This document shows, in pieces, positions 12,539 through 23,131 of a DNA stretch of 64,000 nucleotides (position 1 is its first letter; every line of letters starts with the position of its first letter). The notes under the pieces are model-generated. The model was not told the origin of the DNA and searched no databases. It saw only the letters and a list, made by a program, of their open reading frames with translations. The stretch is taken from assembly GCA_019059635.1 (NCBI GenBank), contig JAGVRJ010000002.1, positions 558,001-622,000 on the forward strand, written 5' to 3'. Both the position numbers and the translations under genes were made by a program. Origin of the DNA: Proales similis. Lineage: Eukaryota; Rotifera; Eurotatoria; Ploima; Proalidae.

Positions 12539-13312
12539 CTAGTTGATCTGATTGGACAAGAGCTCGGCTACTGCCTGATTTGATTGACCTTGCTGAAGAC
12601 TGAATGTGAAGCATTTCTCATTCGAATCGGCCATTTTAAACGATCCGTCCCAAATGGTCTCGCAGAATCTGGCCGCAGTTTTATACTTTTGCTCGAACGT
12701 CTCGCATCTTTCGGAGCGCGGGCACTTGTTTTCGCCGCTCGTCCAGACGAAGCCCTTGTTCCAATTGTCGCGGCAAGTAAAATCGTAGCGGCAGTCGTTG
12801 AACCAATTCTCACAGTCGCTTTTGCAAAGCGGAACGCCGTAAAAACGTTCCTGTCGTCTCTTTTTGGATGCGTCCTATACAAGCGACAAATCTTTCTTAA
12901 TTAGGCAATTAAGCGGCTCTCACGGCTCGGCTACCCGCACGATGTAGTTGCCCAGATAGGGGTCGCATTCGTACAAGCAGAGCTCTTGAAGGAAGCGGCG
13001 ACGACACGCGTTTGAAAGTCGGTAGCAATGGTCGTAGTTGAATCCGTACCATTTGGTATCCACCAGGTGAATAGTCTCAGTCGTAGAGCTATTGCAGCAG
13101 CTGAGCGAACTCCACGCCCTGCACTGTTCAAGTCTGGTGTAAAGCAAAAAGACCGTTTAACTTGGGTCAAGTGCTAATCTAACCTCTCCGTGCAGTTGAT
13201 TTTCAGGAGTCGCTTTCGGCTTGTGCGAGTCCGAGTCAAGGCATTTCGGTTCGAGTGCTGATGCGCACGCCACAATCAGCGGTAAAATGCAAACAGCATT
13301 TCTAAGCATCAT
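12539..13312 (-). CDS. folate receptor-like secreted cysteine-rich protein
   Basis: Three exons, 13184-13312, 12935-13123 and 12539-12874, separated by two 60 bp introns; 218 residues. A signal peptide (residues 1-19) is followed by the folate receptor/riboflavin-binding pattern: CLDSDSHKPKATPE, then LHGECRAWSSLSCC, NYDHCYRLSNACRRRF, LCLYECDPYLG, VPLCKSDCENWFNDC, YDFTCRDNWNKGFVW and a late RFCETIWDGSF. Cysteine spacing follows vertebrate FOLR/retbindin throughout. The C-terminus ends soon after the last cysteine with no hydrophobic GPI-signal tail, so I infer a secreted rather than membrane-anchored form. Candidate ligands are folates or flavins; the sequence does not decide. The reading depends on choosing acceptor gaacag for exon 2, which is the only one that keeps the frame. 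Confidence 0.87.
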
Positions 13313-13497
13313 TTTTCTGAATATGATCAAACAAAACGCAGCAAATATTTATCTGGCGCGCTTTTGCTCAACTATCTATCATCAGCATAATACGATGCAA
13401 CAATCTAATGTCTCACACGCATTTGAGAGAAAGAAATTATGCAACAAGCGAATTGAATTTGAATTTGAAAAGTGAATAAGTTGAAGCGAACTGCGCC

Positions 13498-14379
13498 ATG
13501 ACACAGAACACCGCAATGGCCAATGTAAAACAGACATGTCATGACCTTGACACGAGTTTCAAGCAGCACCGCGACGACTTGTTCAACAACGCTCAGAATC
13601 TGCTGAATGTGGCGAGCTACTGTGAAGATAGATATGTCGAGTGTGGCGAGAATGACAAATCCCATCTGTTGGAAGAGACGCGCAGCTACGCCTTTCAAGC
13701 ATTGGCCAGCGTGGCCTATCAGATAAATCAAGCGGTCGATTCGTTCATTGAGTCAATGGACCACCAGTCGAACGTGGTCGAGCAGATGTTAAACTCTGTT
13801 CAACTGCTTGAGCAAGATGTTCGAATGCACAGAGAAAAGCTTGGCAGGAGAGAAATAGGAACCTTGAGCGCTGCGAAACAAGTGAGCGCTGAGCCTCTGA
13901 TGAGGAAAAATCGCCTCCAAGTAGACGAATCAATTCGATACATTTCGAAGCCGATCGATTACACTCTGTTGGACGACGTCGGACACGGCTTCAAAAAGTC
14001 TGGTGAAGACCAGTCTGAATATCTGAACTGTGGCTCGAGTACGAAATCTTCTTCTTCTTACAGCGCTCTGAACGCATCCGGATACGACATTACTCTTCAG
14101 GCCGGCACAGCATCGTCTCCACTGAGCCTCAGGGCGAGCTTCACCAGTGGAAATCATTCGATCCGTTCAAACACTTCGCATGGACGAGCACCTATTCTGC
14201 CTCCGACAGTGCCCAGCGAGTACTTGAGTAGACAAGAGCTCGGCATTTACTCATCAAGAAGAGATCTTAATCAAAGCGATTTAATTTCAAACCGCTCAGC
14301 GCGCCGCTCATCCCAGAATTCATTTGAAAGTCAATCGGCTTATGAAAATCAAGATTACCATCAGGCCTCGCTCGTGTAA
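13498..14379 (+). CDS. ABI: Abl interactor (ABI) homologue without SH3 domain
   Basis: A single 293-residue exon. Residues ~30-165 match the ABI helical region and HHR homology: VASYCEDRY, ETRSYAFQALASVAYQIN, REKLGRREIGTLS and finally RYISKPIDYTLLDDVGHGFK, the last being a hallmark of ABI1/2. ABI is a core subunit of the WAVE regulatory complex that drives Arp2/3-dependent actin assembly. The remaining ~125 residues are Ser/Thr-rich and disordered. The frame stops at TAA after QASLV, and no C-terminal SH3 domain follows in the next 280 bp, unlike most ABI proteins. The WAVE-binding part is intact, so complex assembly may persist while Abl or proline-rich partner binding would be lost. Confidence 0.88.
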   Translation: MTQNTAMANVKQTCHDLDTSFKQHRDDLFNNAQNLLNVASYCEDRYVECGENDKSHLLEETRSYAFQALASVAYQINQAVDSFIESMDHQSNVVEQMLNSVQLLEQDVRMHREKLGRREIGTLSAAKQVSAEPLMRKNRLQVDESIRYISKPIDYTLLDDVGHGFKKSGEDQSEYLNCGSSTKSSSSYSALNASGYDITLQAGTASSPLSLRASFTSGNHSIRSNTSHGRAPILPPTVPSEYLSRQELGIYSSRRDLNQSDLISNRSARRSSQNSFESQSAYENQDYHQASLV

Positions 14380-14667
14380 ATATTTCAGGCCTGAGCTTTG
14401 TCGCTTTGCATCTTAAACTCGAACAGATTGGGCGTGGGCATTTTGATTGCCAACAATAAACTTATCGACAGCCAATTCGAACTTGTGTTCAATTTCGAGA
14501 ATGTCTTAACACGGTCGCCATGGACGCTCTTTATGCTTTTTCCAACTCTGCTTCACATAATCTTTTGAATTTTAGAATTCGAGTTTTAATAAATGAATCG
14601 AGAGTAGAAAGAATTACTTGGCAGGAGGAGACGAATACATATATAGTTTAAGACTAAACTCGAGGAG

Positions 14668-17600
14668 ATGGAGAAAAGTGACATCTCACAAGACTCGGGT
14701 CTAATTGATCCCAAATACAAGGCCATCTATCGATCGGTCTTGGAAAAAGGCCGCAAGCTTGAGCATTATTTCAAAGGTTCGACTGCCTTCGACACCCTTT
14801 TCCACGCCGAGGTCACTCTTCTGCGAGAAAAGTATGCAGGCTAATGACTTGTTTTTATTTAAGTTCTTCAAATTCCTCTCCTATTTTGCCTCAAGGTTGA
14901 AGCAGTATTGTGAAGTGCTGATCCTCAAAGTGCCACTCGTGTTCGGGCAAAAAGCAGAAGAAATACTCTGGCGACGAGTGTTCTACGATATAATTCACAT
15001 TGTCAAGACAAATAAAAAGGTAGTCGGAACACGATTTCACTGCAATCATCATCACTAGTGACACGCGTTATTAAAAAGAGCTTGAAGTACAATGCCGAAA
15101 TGGAATGCATGTATCGACTTCACTTATTGTCGGCTTATGGCTATTACAATCGTCTGCTGCAGAAATTGCACAATGAGTACAAAGGATCAATCAGTCAATT
15201 GAACGAGCTGTTGGATTTTCCATCGACCGAAGCGAGCTGTTCTAGCCAGGCAAACAGCGACTTGCTGCAAGAGACCGTGGTGGCAATAGTGCACAAGCTG
15301 CTTATATGTCTGGGCGATCTGGCTCGTTATCAGGTCGACTATGATCCAGACGGGTGTCTGGTTCAAGCCCACAAGTACTACAACATGTCTATTCAGCTCG
15401 TCCCGAGCAACGGGATGCCGCTGAATCAGCTCGGAACATTGCACGACGCGGACAATTACGGATGTGATGCGGCCTACTATTACTTGTACAGTTTGAGTTG
15501 CACCGAGCCATTTGTGGGTGCCAAGCACAACTTGAAATTACTGTTTGAGAAAAACCGGCACCGTTTGAAAGAGCTCAAGTCAAATCCGGCTCAAGAATGC
15601 GATACGAGCCCGAACAGCGTTCAGCTTAATGAGCTGCACAAGCGCGAGTTGAAAATGTTTCTCGTTCAGTATTTGCATTTAATCGAATCGATTCTGGCCA
15701 AGTCGGCAGAGTTCAGGTCAAATCAAAAGACAAACATAGGCCTTGGCAAGCTCCAAGAGATTTGCCAGACTTGTCTCTACGAGCTCAATTCATGTCTCTT
15801 TCTCAAGACGGCCACCAATCCCAGACGTCCACCGACCTATAGTCTGAGCGACGAGCTCGTATTCAAGCTCGTCGCAATGCTACTTATGGCCGTTGAGCAG
15901 CTTCGTAACAACTCCAGCACCGAGGTCTATTTCACCTGTGTTGCATTCGCTCTGCTATTCTTTTCACATTTGATAAATCACTCGCTGATTCGTCTCCAAG
16001 ACATCCTGCTTGAGCACAATCAGAAAGAGGCTGTTTCAGAAAGCGAGGCCGAAGTTGCGTCTGATGCAGCGAAAACTAGCGCCATGGCTGACAAAAAGGA
16101 GCAAAGCTCTGGATCGGACACAGAATCGTCCAATCAGTCCTATCAGAAAAATCTGCGACTAATTTACAGCCGCCGAAGACGCGAGCACAATTCTGACTCT
16201 GAGGCTTCGAGCGACGATGAGTCCAGCGAGTCGCAGTCTTCCGAGGACCGAGCAACCAAAAAAGCCAGCCAGTCGACAAAGAAGCCTCCAAGACGAATGA
16301 AAGTCGCCAAGTTTTTGGAGCGCGAAAATCTGAGCGAAACTGAACTCAACTCGCAAATGAGTGAAGAGAGCCGGAACGAGACTAGTGGTAGCAGCGATGC
16401 AACTTCTGACTCTGATAAGGAACAAATCCAAGCGCTGCCTGCAAACGTGAGCAACGAAAACACTCAGCCTGTGGTCAAAGAGCCAAGTCCTAGGCAAGCG
16501 GCGCAGAGTTCGATCGACGTTCTGTTTGCCAATAGCCTACTGGAAAGGGGATCTGAGCTGGGCGGCTCTCTTCTCGGCGTCAAAGAGTTCTCGTCAAAAT
16601 TGACGGACTTGGCCGGTCAGCAGCCCATTATGAACGTTCAATTGGACGAAGATTTGATGAATCAAGAGCTGGCAAAGAAAATCGCCCAATTTCAGATTGA
16701 AACCGACACCGAGCTGAGTCTGTTGGACAACTCGAGCACTGCCAGCGAGAACAGTGACCGAGAAACAAAAGAGGATAAACGAGCGAACAGGTTGGTCGAT
16801 TGAATGTTTGATTGCCAGCAAAATCTTCACATTAAATAAACAAAGAATGAGCTGCAAGCAGGTGGAGACCATGATTGCTGCTTTTGAGCAAATCGGCCTC
16901 CTGCCAACGGTCAAAATCTTTGGCGATTGGCTTCTATGCAATAAGCAAATAATAGCCTCCATTTCTCAGGTGACGCTCGCTATCAGTTGTCCAAAGTCAA
17001 GGCAATTAGAGACGACTTTTTTTCTGTCAAGGTTTCCACCGGCATGTGGAATAAACTGGCCATTTTCTTGAACTGCATCCCGCACGAGAAGCAGATTGAA
17101 GGTTTATTTCTATTCGACTCTTTGCTATAAATGACAAGCAAGCGATTTCAAATTCGTTTCAAAGTTGTGTGCAAAAATGCTCATGTGGTGAATTCAATAT
17201 CGAGAATAGCGACAAACAAAGGCTGGAACAACTTGCCGCTGAGCGAAGACATTCAACTGAGATCGTTTAGCGCACTCCGCTTTGAGCATGTTGCTCTCAA
17301 GTTCAGCTTGGACGCGTTAAATCGATTGAGCAAGTCAGACGAGGTGAGAGCGAATTCTTGCGCCAAAATGTGGCCTAGCGTTTGAATTTGTTTTGACTTG
17401 ACAAAAGCATTTGTTGCGTCTGTGCTGTCTGCGTCGATTTGGCTATTTGATTGTCAGCTTTGCCAAGTCAATGAGCGAGAATAATCCTGGCCAATGCTTT
17501 TTTGATTTTCACCTTCAAAGGTCGGCGTTTGTTTCGACCGATTCACAAGACTCGTCACAAAGCAAAGGACAAGCTCTTGATTCACATCAAGAGAGCCGTA

Positions 17601-18381
17601 AACTTCAGCTGATGAGGAGCATGGCTCAGCTCAGACTTGAAGTAGGACTCAATTTGATTGTTCATTTGAGGCCTAATAACCCGAAAATTTACTCTAGGCC
17701 GAAATCAATCAGCTAGAACTGAACAACAATTCAGAGTCGAGCGCCTGGTCCCCGTACATCGTACCAGAAACGAGCGTTGTTTGTGAAGAGCTGAAATTCA
17801 TTCAGGAACTGTCCAGATCAAACAAATTCATAATCGTCATTCCTCTAATCGGTCAGAGCATTAATTCGGCAAAATTCGTCCGGAGACTAGAATGCTTATG
17901 TGCCTCTTTTGCCAATTTTAGTGATTGACGATTTAGATCGGCTGAAAAAAACGTCCAAGCCTGCCAGAGAAGCCATCAGATGGTTGGAGGGCCAATTTAA
18001 GCAGGGAAATCGGTTTGACATTTAGACCTGGAACCGGAATTTTGACTGATTTCTGAGCAATTTCTGTTCAATAGGTTCCTTAGAGCGCAGACACACAACG
18101 AAACTTGCGAAGCGATCGACCAGCGTAAAAGCGAAAAGAAGCCGGCAAACGTTTGGCGACTCGATCGGCTCATAGACTGCTGCCAGTTCTTTCAGCAGAA
18201 AGCTGCATCGAACGAAGAAAGTAAAACGACGAAAATGGTCACTCTGATTGTGAATGGAGCGAACGAGTCCGATGTAAAGGAAGCTCTTGAGAGCGCGCAG
18301 CAGACGGGTGAGTGCAAGTCGATTGCTTCCCAGTGGCAGCATTTGAAGAACTTTCTTCTGAAACAGCAGACATTCAAGTGA
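14668..18381 (+). CDS. SMG5: SMG5, nonsense-mediated decay factor
   Basis: About ten exons: 14668-14831, 14896-15019, 15079-16790, 16846-16969, 17002-17101, 17165-17343, 17408-17641, 17698-17851, 17922-18012 and 18075-18381; introns are 32-70 bp. The N-terminal part is a 14-3-3-like/TPR fold (KAEEILWRRVFYDIIHIVKTNKK; MPLNQLGTLHDADNYGCDAAYYYLYSL in two pieces). The centre is Ser/Glu-rich and disordered. Then comes a conserved helical region (RLCCLRRFGYLIVSFA; RKLQLMRSMAQLRLE). The C-terminus is a PIN domain: YIVPETSVVCEE, FIIVIPLIVIDDLDRLKK, FKQGNRFLRAQ and MVTLIVNG. SMG5 pairs with SMG7 to bind phosphorylated UPF1 and promote decay of NMD targets; its PIN lacks the full acidic triad of SMG6. 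The junction at 16970 is uncertain (see findings). Confidence 0.87.
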
Positions 18382-18614
18382 CGAATGCGAGTGAATTTAA
18401 AGAAAAGTGGAACAAAACTCGGCCAAGACGTGTCTAAATTTGTACTGCGTGTCAGATTGTGAAGAAGAAACGTATGAAGACAAACAGAAAATAAAGCTAT
18501 TTATAAGCAAGCGATCAGGCTCGGCCTAAACCCTAAATAGAGCTAATAAAATAAGAGAGAAAACTATCCAACACGCACACAGCTGAACAAAGTAAAGAAG
18601 GAAAGCAAGAGAGC

Positions 18615-18938
18615 ATGTCGGAAACCATGAGTGCCACCAACGACAGTCTGCTGGTCAACGAGTCAGAGAAATTAGCAGGACCACTTCTGACTGCGTTGAG
18701 AGCCAACAGAATGAGCGCACTGAATTTCTTCACCAAATCAAACGGCTCGTTTGAGCTCGACATCAACTTGGACATCTCGCCCAGGGTGGAGAGACTTGGC
18801 GAGCGTGCGCTGGTATTCATCCCAATCATGTTAACTCTTCTGTTTCTGGCCGTCTTTGTTGTGTGCCGCTGGTGGAGAACTCGTCGACTCGACTACAATG
18901 AAATAAGCCCAAACTACAAGTTCTCATCTATTTATTAA
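18615..18938 (+). CDS. small single-pass membrane protein, unknown
   Basis: 107 residues in one exon. A polar N-terminal half with three sequons (NDS, NES, NGS) is followed by one strong transmembrane helix (about residues 66-85, ALVFIPIMLTLLFLAVFVVC), then WWRTRR and a ~20-residue tyrosine-containing tail. There is no signal peptide. The positive cluster after the helix suggests the N-terminus faces outside (type III-like). I do not recognise the family. It sits 230 bp after SMG5 and 180 bp before the cystatin-like gene on the same strand. Confidence 0.55.
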   Translation: MSETMSATNDSLLVNESEKLAGPLLTALRANRMSALNFFTKSNGSFELDINLDISPRVERLGERALVFIPIMLTLLFLAVFVVCRWWRTRRLDYNEISPNYKFSSIY

Positions 18939-19115
18939 CTGCTTTCGAATAAAATCTAAATCAGAATTGAAAATATGCTTCCATTGGCCTTTTCTTCTTC
19001 TATTAAAGAGCAATATGCTGCCTATCCGATTCGTTTGTTGTCATGCAAATCAGAACAAGCTCAAAGCTTACCAGGTCTCCCCTTACAATTTAGCCAGATT
19101 TTCGTCAAGCTTGAT

Positions 19116-19532
19116 ATGATTGAAGCCGCAATCGTCTTATTCGCTTTATTAGGCGAACATTTCTCATCCGCTGTAATGATAGGTGGCGTCCAAGAGGTGC
19201 CAATTCAAGAAGCAGACAAATTCATGCCGCAACTGCTCGAGTTGTGGAATCAGAACACAGAAGGCGACAACTATTTTAGAATAAAGGACTTTAATTCGGG
19301 TCTATCTATACTGATTGGTGGAGGCATTCTCTATCAGTTGAATGTGGGCTTAGAAGAGACCAACTGCAGCAAGCAGAACCAATCGATAAATCTTGCCGAC
19401 TGTGATGTGTCTGGAATGCAAATCAGTTGTCGTATAAGATTTTTGTGGAGGCCCGGCCAGATATTCCTCAACCCGCTCAACAGGGCAGAGATGAGCAAAC
19501 TTAATCCGCAATGTGACTACCGAGTTCAGTGA
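19116..19532 (+). CDS. cystatin-like secreted protein
   Basis: 138 residues from the ATG at 19116; the frame is open back to 18975, but only the inner Met gives a clean signal peptide (IEAAIVLFALLGEHFSSA). The mature part begins MIGGVQEVP, which recalls the N-terminal Gly-Gly of cystatins. It has an Ala-Asp helix segment (EADKFMPQLLELWN), then LSILIGGGILYQLNVGLEETNC at the place of the QxVxG loop (Gln is lost) and four cysteines spaced as in type 2 cystatins. An LWRPG stands where the second Pro-Trp loop lies. I infer a cystatin fold; papain-like protease inhibition is doubtful given the changed loop. Confidence 0.6.
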   Translation: MIEAAIVLFALLGEHFSSAVMIGGVQEVPIQEADKFMPQLLELWNQNTEGDNYFRIKDFNSGLSILIGGGILYQLNVGLEETNCSKQNQSINLADCDVSGMQISCRIRFLWRPGQIFLNPLNRAEMSKLNPQCDYRVQ

Positions 19533-20469
19533 ACTGGACGCGTGAAAATGTGAGAGAACATTGACGTAAATCGCCAGATCAAGCATATATTCGGTTTTTT
19601 TTATCAATAAAATAATTCGAAAAATAGGCCAAGCAAACGCTCTGAGTGAATGGCAGGGTAGAATGACTGGGCGGCGATGCTTCCTTTGAGAAACCGAAAC
19701 TGAGGCGAATTGATTAAGATTTCATTTGGATGCAATAGTGGGTGATCTAGCCAAGGGAATTGGGTTTGTCAAATTTCAAATTTCATCGCTTTCGCTTTGA
19801 AACGTCGCCATTTGGAAGAGGCGCTTGTGTCGTGAATAATGAAATAGCTTCCAGTGCACCGAGCTATTGAATCGGCTGATAGCACCTTGGAAGCTTTCAA
19901 TCTCACGCAATAGACGCATCAATAATTAAATGCAAACGAGCCGAACAGTGGCTTCTTATCTGATTACTCTCTTGCCTCAGACAATAAATACACGACAGGA
20001 CGGGTTGCAGTTACAAGCCAAGAATCGAATTGATGATGGGCCTGCAGTCAGTTTGAGGCGGCAGGTGCCTCCCCGACTCGGCATCGACAGGGCTTCGAGA
20101 TTAGCAGTGTTCCTGGATCTAGACAATTGCTGGTTACGTTAATCACACGGCTGCATGTCTATTGGACGGATGAGGGCACATTGGAGCTGTCAAATGATAA
20201 ACGAGTGAAATTCTTTGGCCACATGCTCAAATTGGGGTCATGCCGGTTTCGGGGCGGAGCTATAATGACCGATCGACCCGACTAGATGTGCAGCAGTCTA
20301 ATCCGTATGCGCTGTGCGTGTGTGTTAGAATGAGTGCGAACGTTATTGGTGAAGGTCGAAGACAAATTTAAACATACAATAAAAACAAGCTCGTTTAGAA
20401 CAGATCGGTCCTCCCCTCTCACACACGAATCCACTGAGCCAAACCAACAGAAAGAAGAAACGCTAGAAC
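19533..20469. other. 5' region of beta-catenin, gene-free
   Basis: About 940 bp. It begins with the 3' UTR of the cystatin-like gene (aataaaataa at about 19605) and then forms the probable promoter/5' UTR of beta-catenin. No coding frames of quality were seen. Confidence 0.4.
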
Positions 20470-22677
20470 ATGGAGTATCATCAACAACAGCAGGCCCAGC
20501 CCTACGCCCAGCCTGGCTACACAGGCCTGCCGGACGGAAGCGCATCGAGCGAGAAGGCACTCATGTGGTCGCAAACCCAGTACATGTGCGAGTCAGGCTA
20601 CAACACCCAGGCGCCGTCGATCAGCAGCATAGATGCCTTCCTTAACAACGATCAAGCGGCTGGAGCAGGCGGCATTGTTATCGAGCCACAGCCAGCGCCA
20701 GTTAACGAATGGAACGGAGGCGAGGCGTCGGGCACAAGCGCCGAATGCCAACAGAACTCGACTGCGGCCGCCGAGGAAGACAACGCAGTGGCCAACTGGA
20801 TCAACTACCAGGACAGCAGCGAGATGGCGTTCAAAGCGGTGCCCGACTTGCTTAAGCTACTAATTGACGAAGATTTGGTCGTTGTCCAACAAGCGGCCAT
20901 TCTCCTCAATCAGATGAGCCGAATTGAGGGTCCTCGTCAAGCGCTCATTCAGACCAACTCGGCTGTTCAGTGCCTGGTCGACCGACTCAACACCACGGCT
21001 GACCTGGAGACCGCTCGTAACCTGGTCGGCGCACTGTACGGCGTCAGCTCCAACAAACCGGCGGGCGTGAATGCGATCGTAAACTCCAAAGCACTTCAGC
21101 CGCTGGTCAAAATGCTGAGCGCTCCAGTCGACACCATCATCTCATACGCAATCACCACTCTTCACAACGTGCTGCTTGAATGCAGCGACAAAGTCAAATC
21201 GCAGCTGCGCAAAATGGGCACCATCCATCAAATGGTGCCTCTCCTGAACAGGAATGACAATTGCAAGTTCTTGTCCATTCTGGTCGACTGCCTGCAGCTG
21301 TTGGCCTTCGGCAATCAGGAGTCAAAGCAGATCATTCTGGAGCTAGGCGGCACTCAAATACTCGTCAGCCTCCTCTTCAATGAGAACATTCAATACCAAA
21401 AGCTGTTGCTGAACACCACTCGCTTGCTCAAAGTGCTGAGCGTTTGCAGTAAGAACAAGCAGGCATTGGTGGCTTCCAATGCCATGCAGGCTCTCTCTGG
21501 CCAGCTATTGAGACAACTCCAGCAACCGCACGCATCTCATTCGAGCCAAATAATGCAAAACTCGCTGCTCACACTTCGCAATTTGTCAGACGCCGCCACT
21601 AGACTTAATGGCCTCGAGCAGCTAATTCAAAATCTTGTTCAGATCTTGTCGACCAACTCGTCTGATTTCAGCATGAACACGCTGGCAGCCGGTATTCTGT
21701 CCAACTTGACCTGCAACAACGAGAACAACAAGAAGGCGGCTCTGAGAGCCAACGGCGTTCAAATCTTGCTCAAGATCATCCAGGCAAACATGAACGTCAC
21801 TCAAGCCGCCCAGCTGGTCGAGCCTTGCATTTGTGCCCTCCGGCATGTGACCAATCGGCACTCGGACATGCTCATGGCCCAAGAGCAGTTCAGAAATGCG
21901 AACGGAGTGAGCGTAGCAGTTCAGCTGATGAGCATGCAGCCGCGCATTTGGCCCAGCATAAAAGCGCTTCTAGGCCTGGTGCGTAACCTGTGCGCCAATC
22001 CGACCAATGCGCACATACTGCGCGCCAACTGCATCATTGAAAAGCTCATGCAGGTACTCTACGACGCCTATACTGAGATTCAGATGCGCGCCGGCGCTCA
22101 GTGCTCACCAGCGCTGGGCCAGCTCAAGCTGGACGATGTGAACCTGTTCGACATTATTGAGCTGTCGGCCGCTTCTCTCCTGATGCTGGCCAAAGACTAT
22201 CAGAACCAGATAATTATGAAGGACTTGGACTGCATCGGCTTTTTCGTGCAGGTCTTCTTCTCGCCTATTCTACTCTTCCAGCGAGTGGCCTCCAGTCTCT
22301 TGGCTGAATTGTCTCAAACGCCCGAGTGTGCTGTGGTCATCGAACAGCAAGCTGGCTTTCATCAATTCGTTCAAGCAACATTCATCAACCAGTACGGAGC
22401 CATCAAGCCTTTGGCCGAAATGAACGCCCAAACCAACTTTAATCCAAACACTGCCCCTCTAATGAACAACATAAACACTCTTCTCCAACGCCTGCAAGAG
22501 CACAAGCGAAATTTCATGTCTCAACAGCAACAACAGCCTCAGCAAGCAGCTCCCATGCCGCATCACAGCTCATCTCCCATGATGTACAACTATCCAAACG
22601 GATCCAACCCGATGGCGTACAATCAACCTCAACACGGCCCTAACCCCGCCGGTGCTTACAATCAACAATTCTTCTAG
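20470..22677 (+). CDS. CTNNB1: beta-catenin/armadillo
   Basis: A single 735-residue exon without introns. The N-terminus is Gln-rich and carries a degenerate phosphodegron (CESGYNT, then APSIS). The alpha-catenin site WINYQDSSEMAFKAVPDLLK leads into twelve armadillo repeats. Recognisable anchors are PVDTIISYAITTLHNVLLE, LLNRNDNCKFLSILVDCLQ (Lys of the TCF groove kept), LRNLSDAATRLNGLEQL, AAGILSNLTCNN and EPCICALRHVTNRH. Role: adherens-junction linker of cadherin to alpha-catenin and Wnt-dependent coactivator of TCF. The C-terminal ~90 residues are Gln/Pro/His-rich and end in NQQFF, so the usual DTDL PDZ ligand is absent. A polyadenylation signal lies at 22892-22897. Groucho, its antagonist at TCF, is also in this window. 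Confidence 0.93.
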   Translation: MEYHQQQQAQPYAQPGYTGLPDGSASSEKALMWSQTQYMCESGYNTQAPSISSIDAFLNNDQAAGAGGIVIEPQPAPVNEWNGGEASGTSAECQQNSTAAAEEDNAVANWINYQDSSEMAFKAVPDLLKLLIDEDLVVVQQAAILLNQMSRIEGPRQALIQTNSAVQCLVDRLNTTADLETARNLVGALYGVSSNKPAGVNAIVNSKALQPLVKMLSAPVDTIISYAITTLHNVLLECSDKVKSQLRKMGTIHQMVPLLNRNDNCKFLSILVDCLQLLAFGNQESKQIILELGGTQILVSLLFNENIQYQKLLLNTTRLLKVLSVCSKNKQALVASNAMQALSGQLLRQLQQPHASHSSQIMQNSLLTLRNLSDAATRLNGLEQLIQNLVQILSTNSSDFSMNTLAAGILSNLTCNNENNKKAALRANGVQILLKIIQANMNVTQAAQLVEPCICALRHVTNRHSDMLMAQEQFRNANGVSVAVQLMSMQPRIWPSIKALLGLVRNLCANPTNAHILRANCIIEKLMQVLYDAYTEIQMRAGAQCSPALGQLKLDDVNLFDIIELSAASLLMLAKDYQNQIIMKDLDCIGFFVQVFFSPILLFQRVASSLLAELSQTPECAVVIEQQAGFHQFVQATFINQYGAIKPLAEMNAQTNFNPNTAPLMNNINTLLQRLQEHKRNFMSQQQQQPQQAAPMPHHSSSPMMYNYPNGSNPMAYNQPQHGPNPAGAYNQQFF

Positions 22678-22891
22678 ACGCTGCCCAATTTTAACCATCG
22701 GCTATGTGGCGAACAAGTGGTGAAATTTTAAATTAAAATTCTAACCAACGGAATTTATTTGCGCCGCCTAGAGATCGGCCTCTCACTCAATTGTTTTTTA
22801 CTTGTTTTTCTCTTCAATCTGTTCACATTTGTATTTTAATCTCAATTTTCACTTCAATCTCTCTGTAACTCATTTTTTACTCTGATTCATC

Positions 22892-22897
22892 AATAAA
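22892..22897 (+). promoter_or_regulatory. polyadenylation signal of beta-catenin
   Basis: AATAAA 215 bp after the stop codon, with a T/GT-rich stretch (tgtctgttgtttatt) just after it, as expected for a cleavage site. Confidence 0.5.
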
Positions 22898-23131
22898 ATC
22901 AATGTCTGTTGTTTATTAAACTTGGTAAACAACAGCAAAAACAAAGTAACCGTTTCGTACTATATTGCCTCACTATCCTTTGGCGCCTACTTTCAATTCT
23001 TTCTTTCCACAGGCGCCAATGGCCCGTTTGGTTGCCAAGGTGACGTGTGTAAAAGCATCAAGACTGCTATTCCATGCAGGATCTCTCAAAGCCACTCTTT
23101 TTTTTGCGTTTCGTCTCTCTCCAGCGTCTGA

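Noticed and set aside
14380-14667. A missing SH3 exon for the Abl interactor
   Set aside because: All three plus-strand frames were read; none shows an ALYDY or WWxxR-type SH3 pattern, and the next gene starts at 14668.
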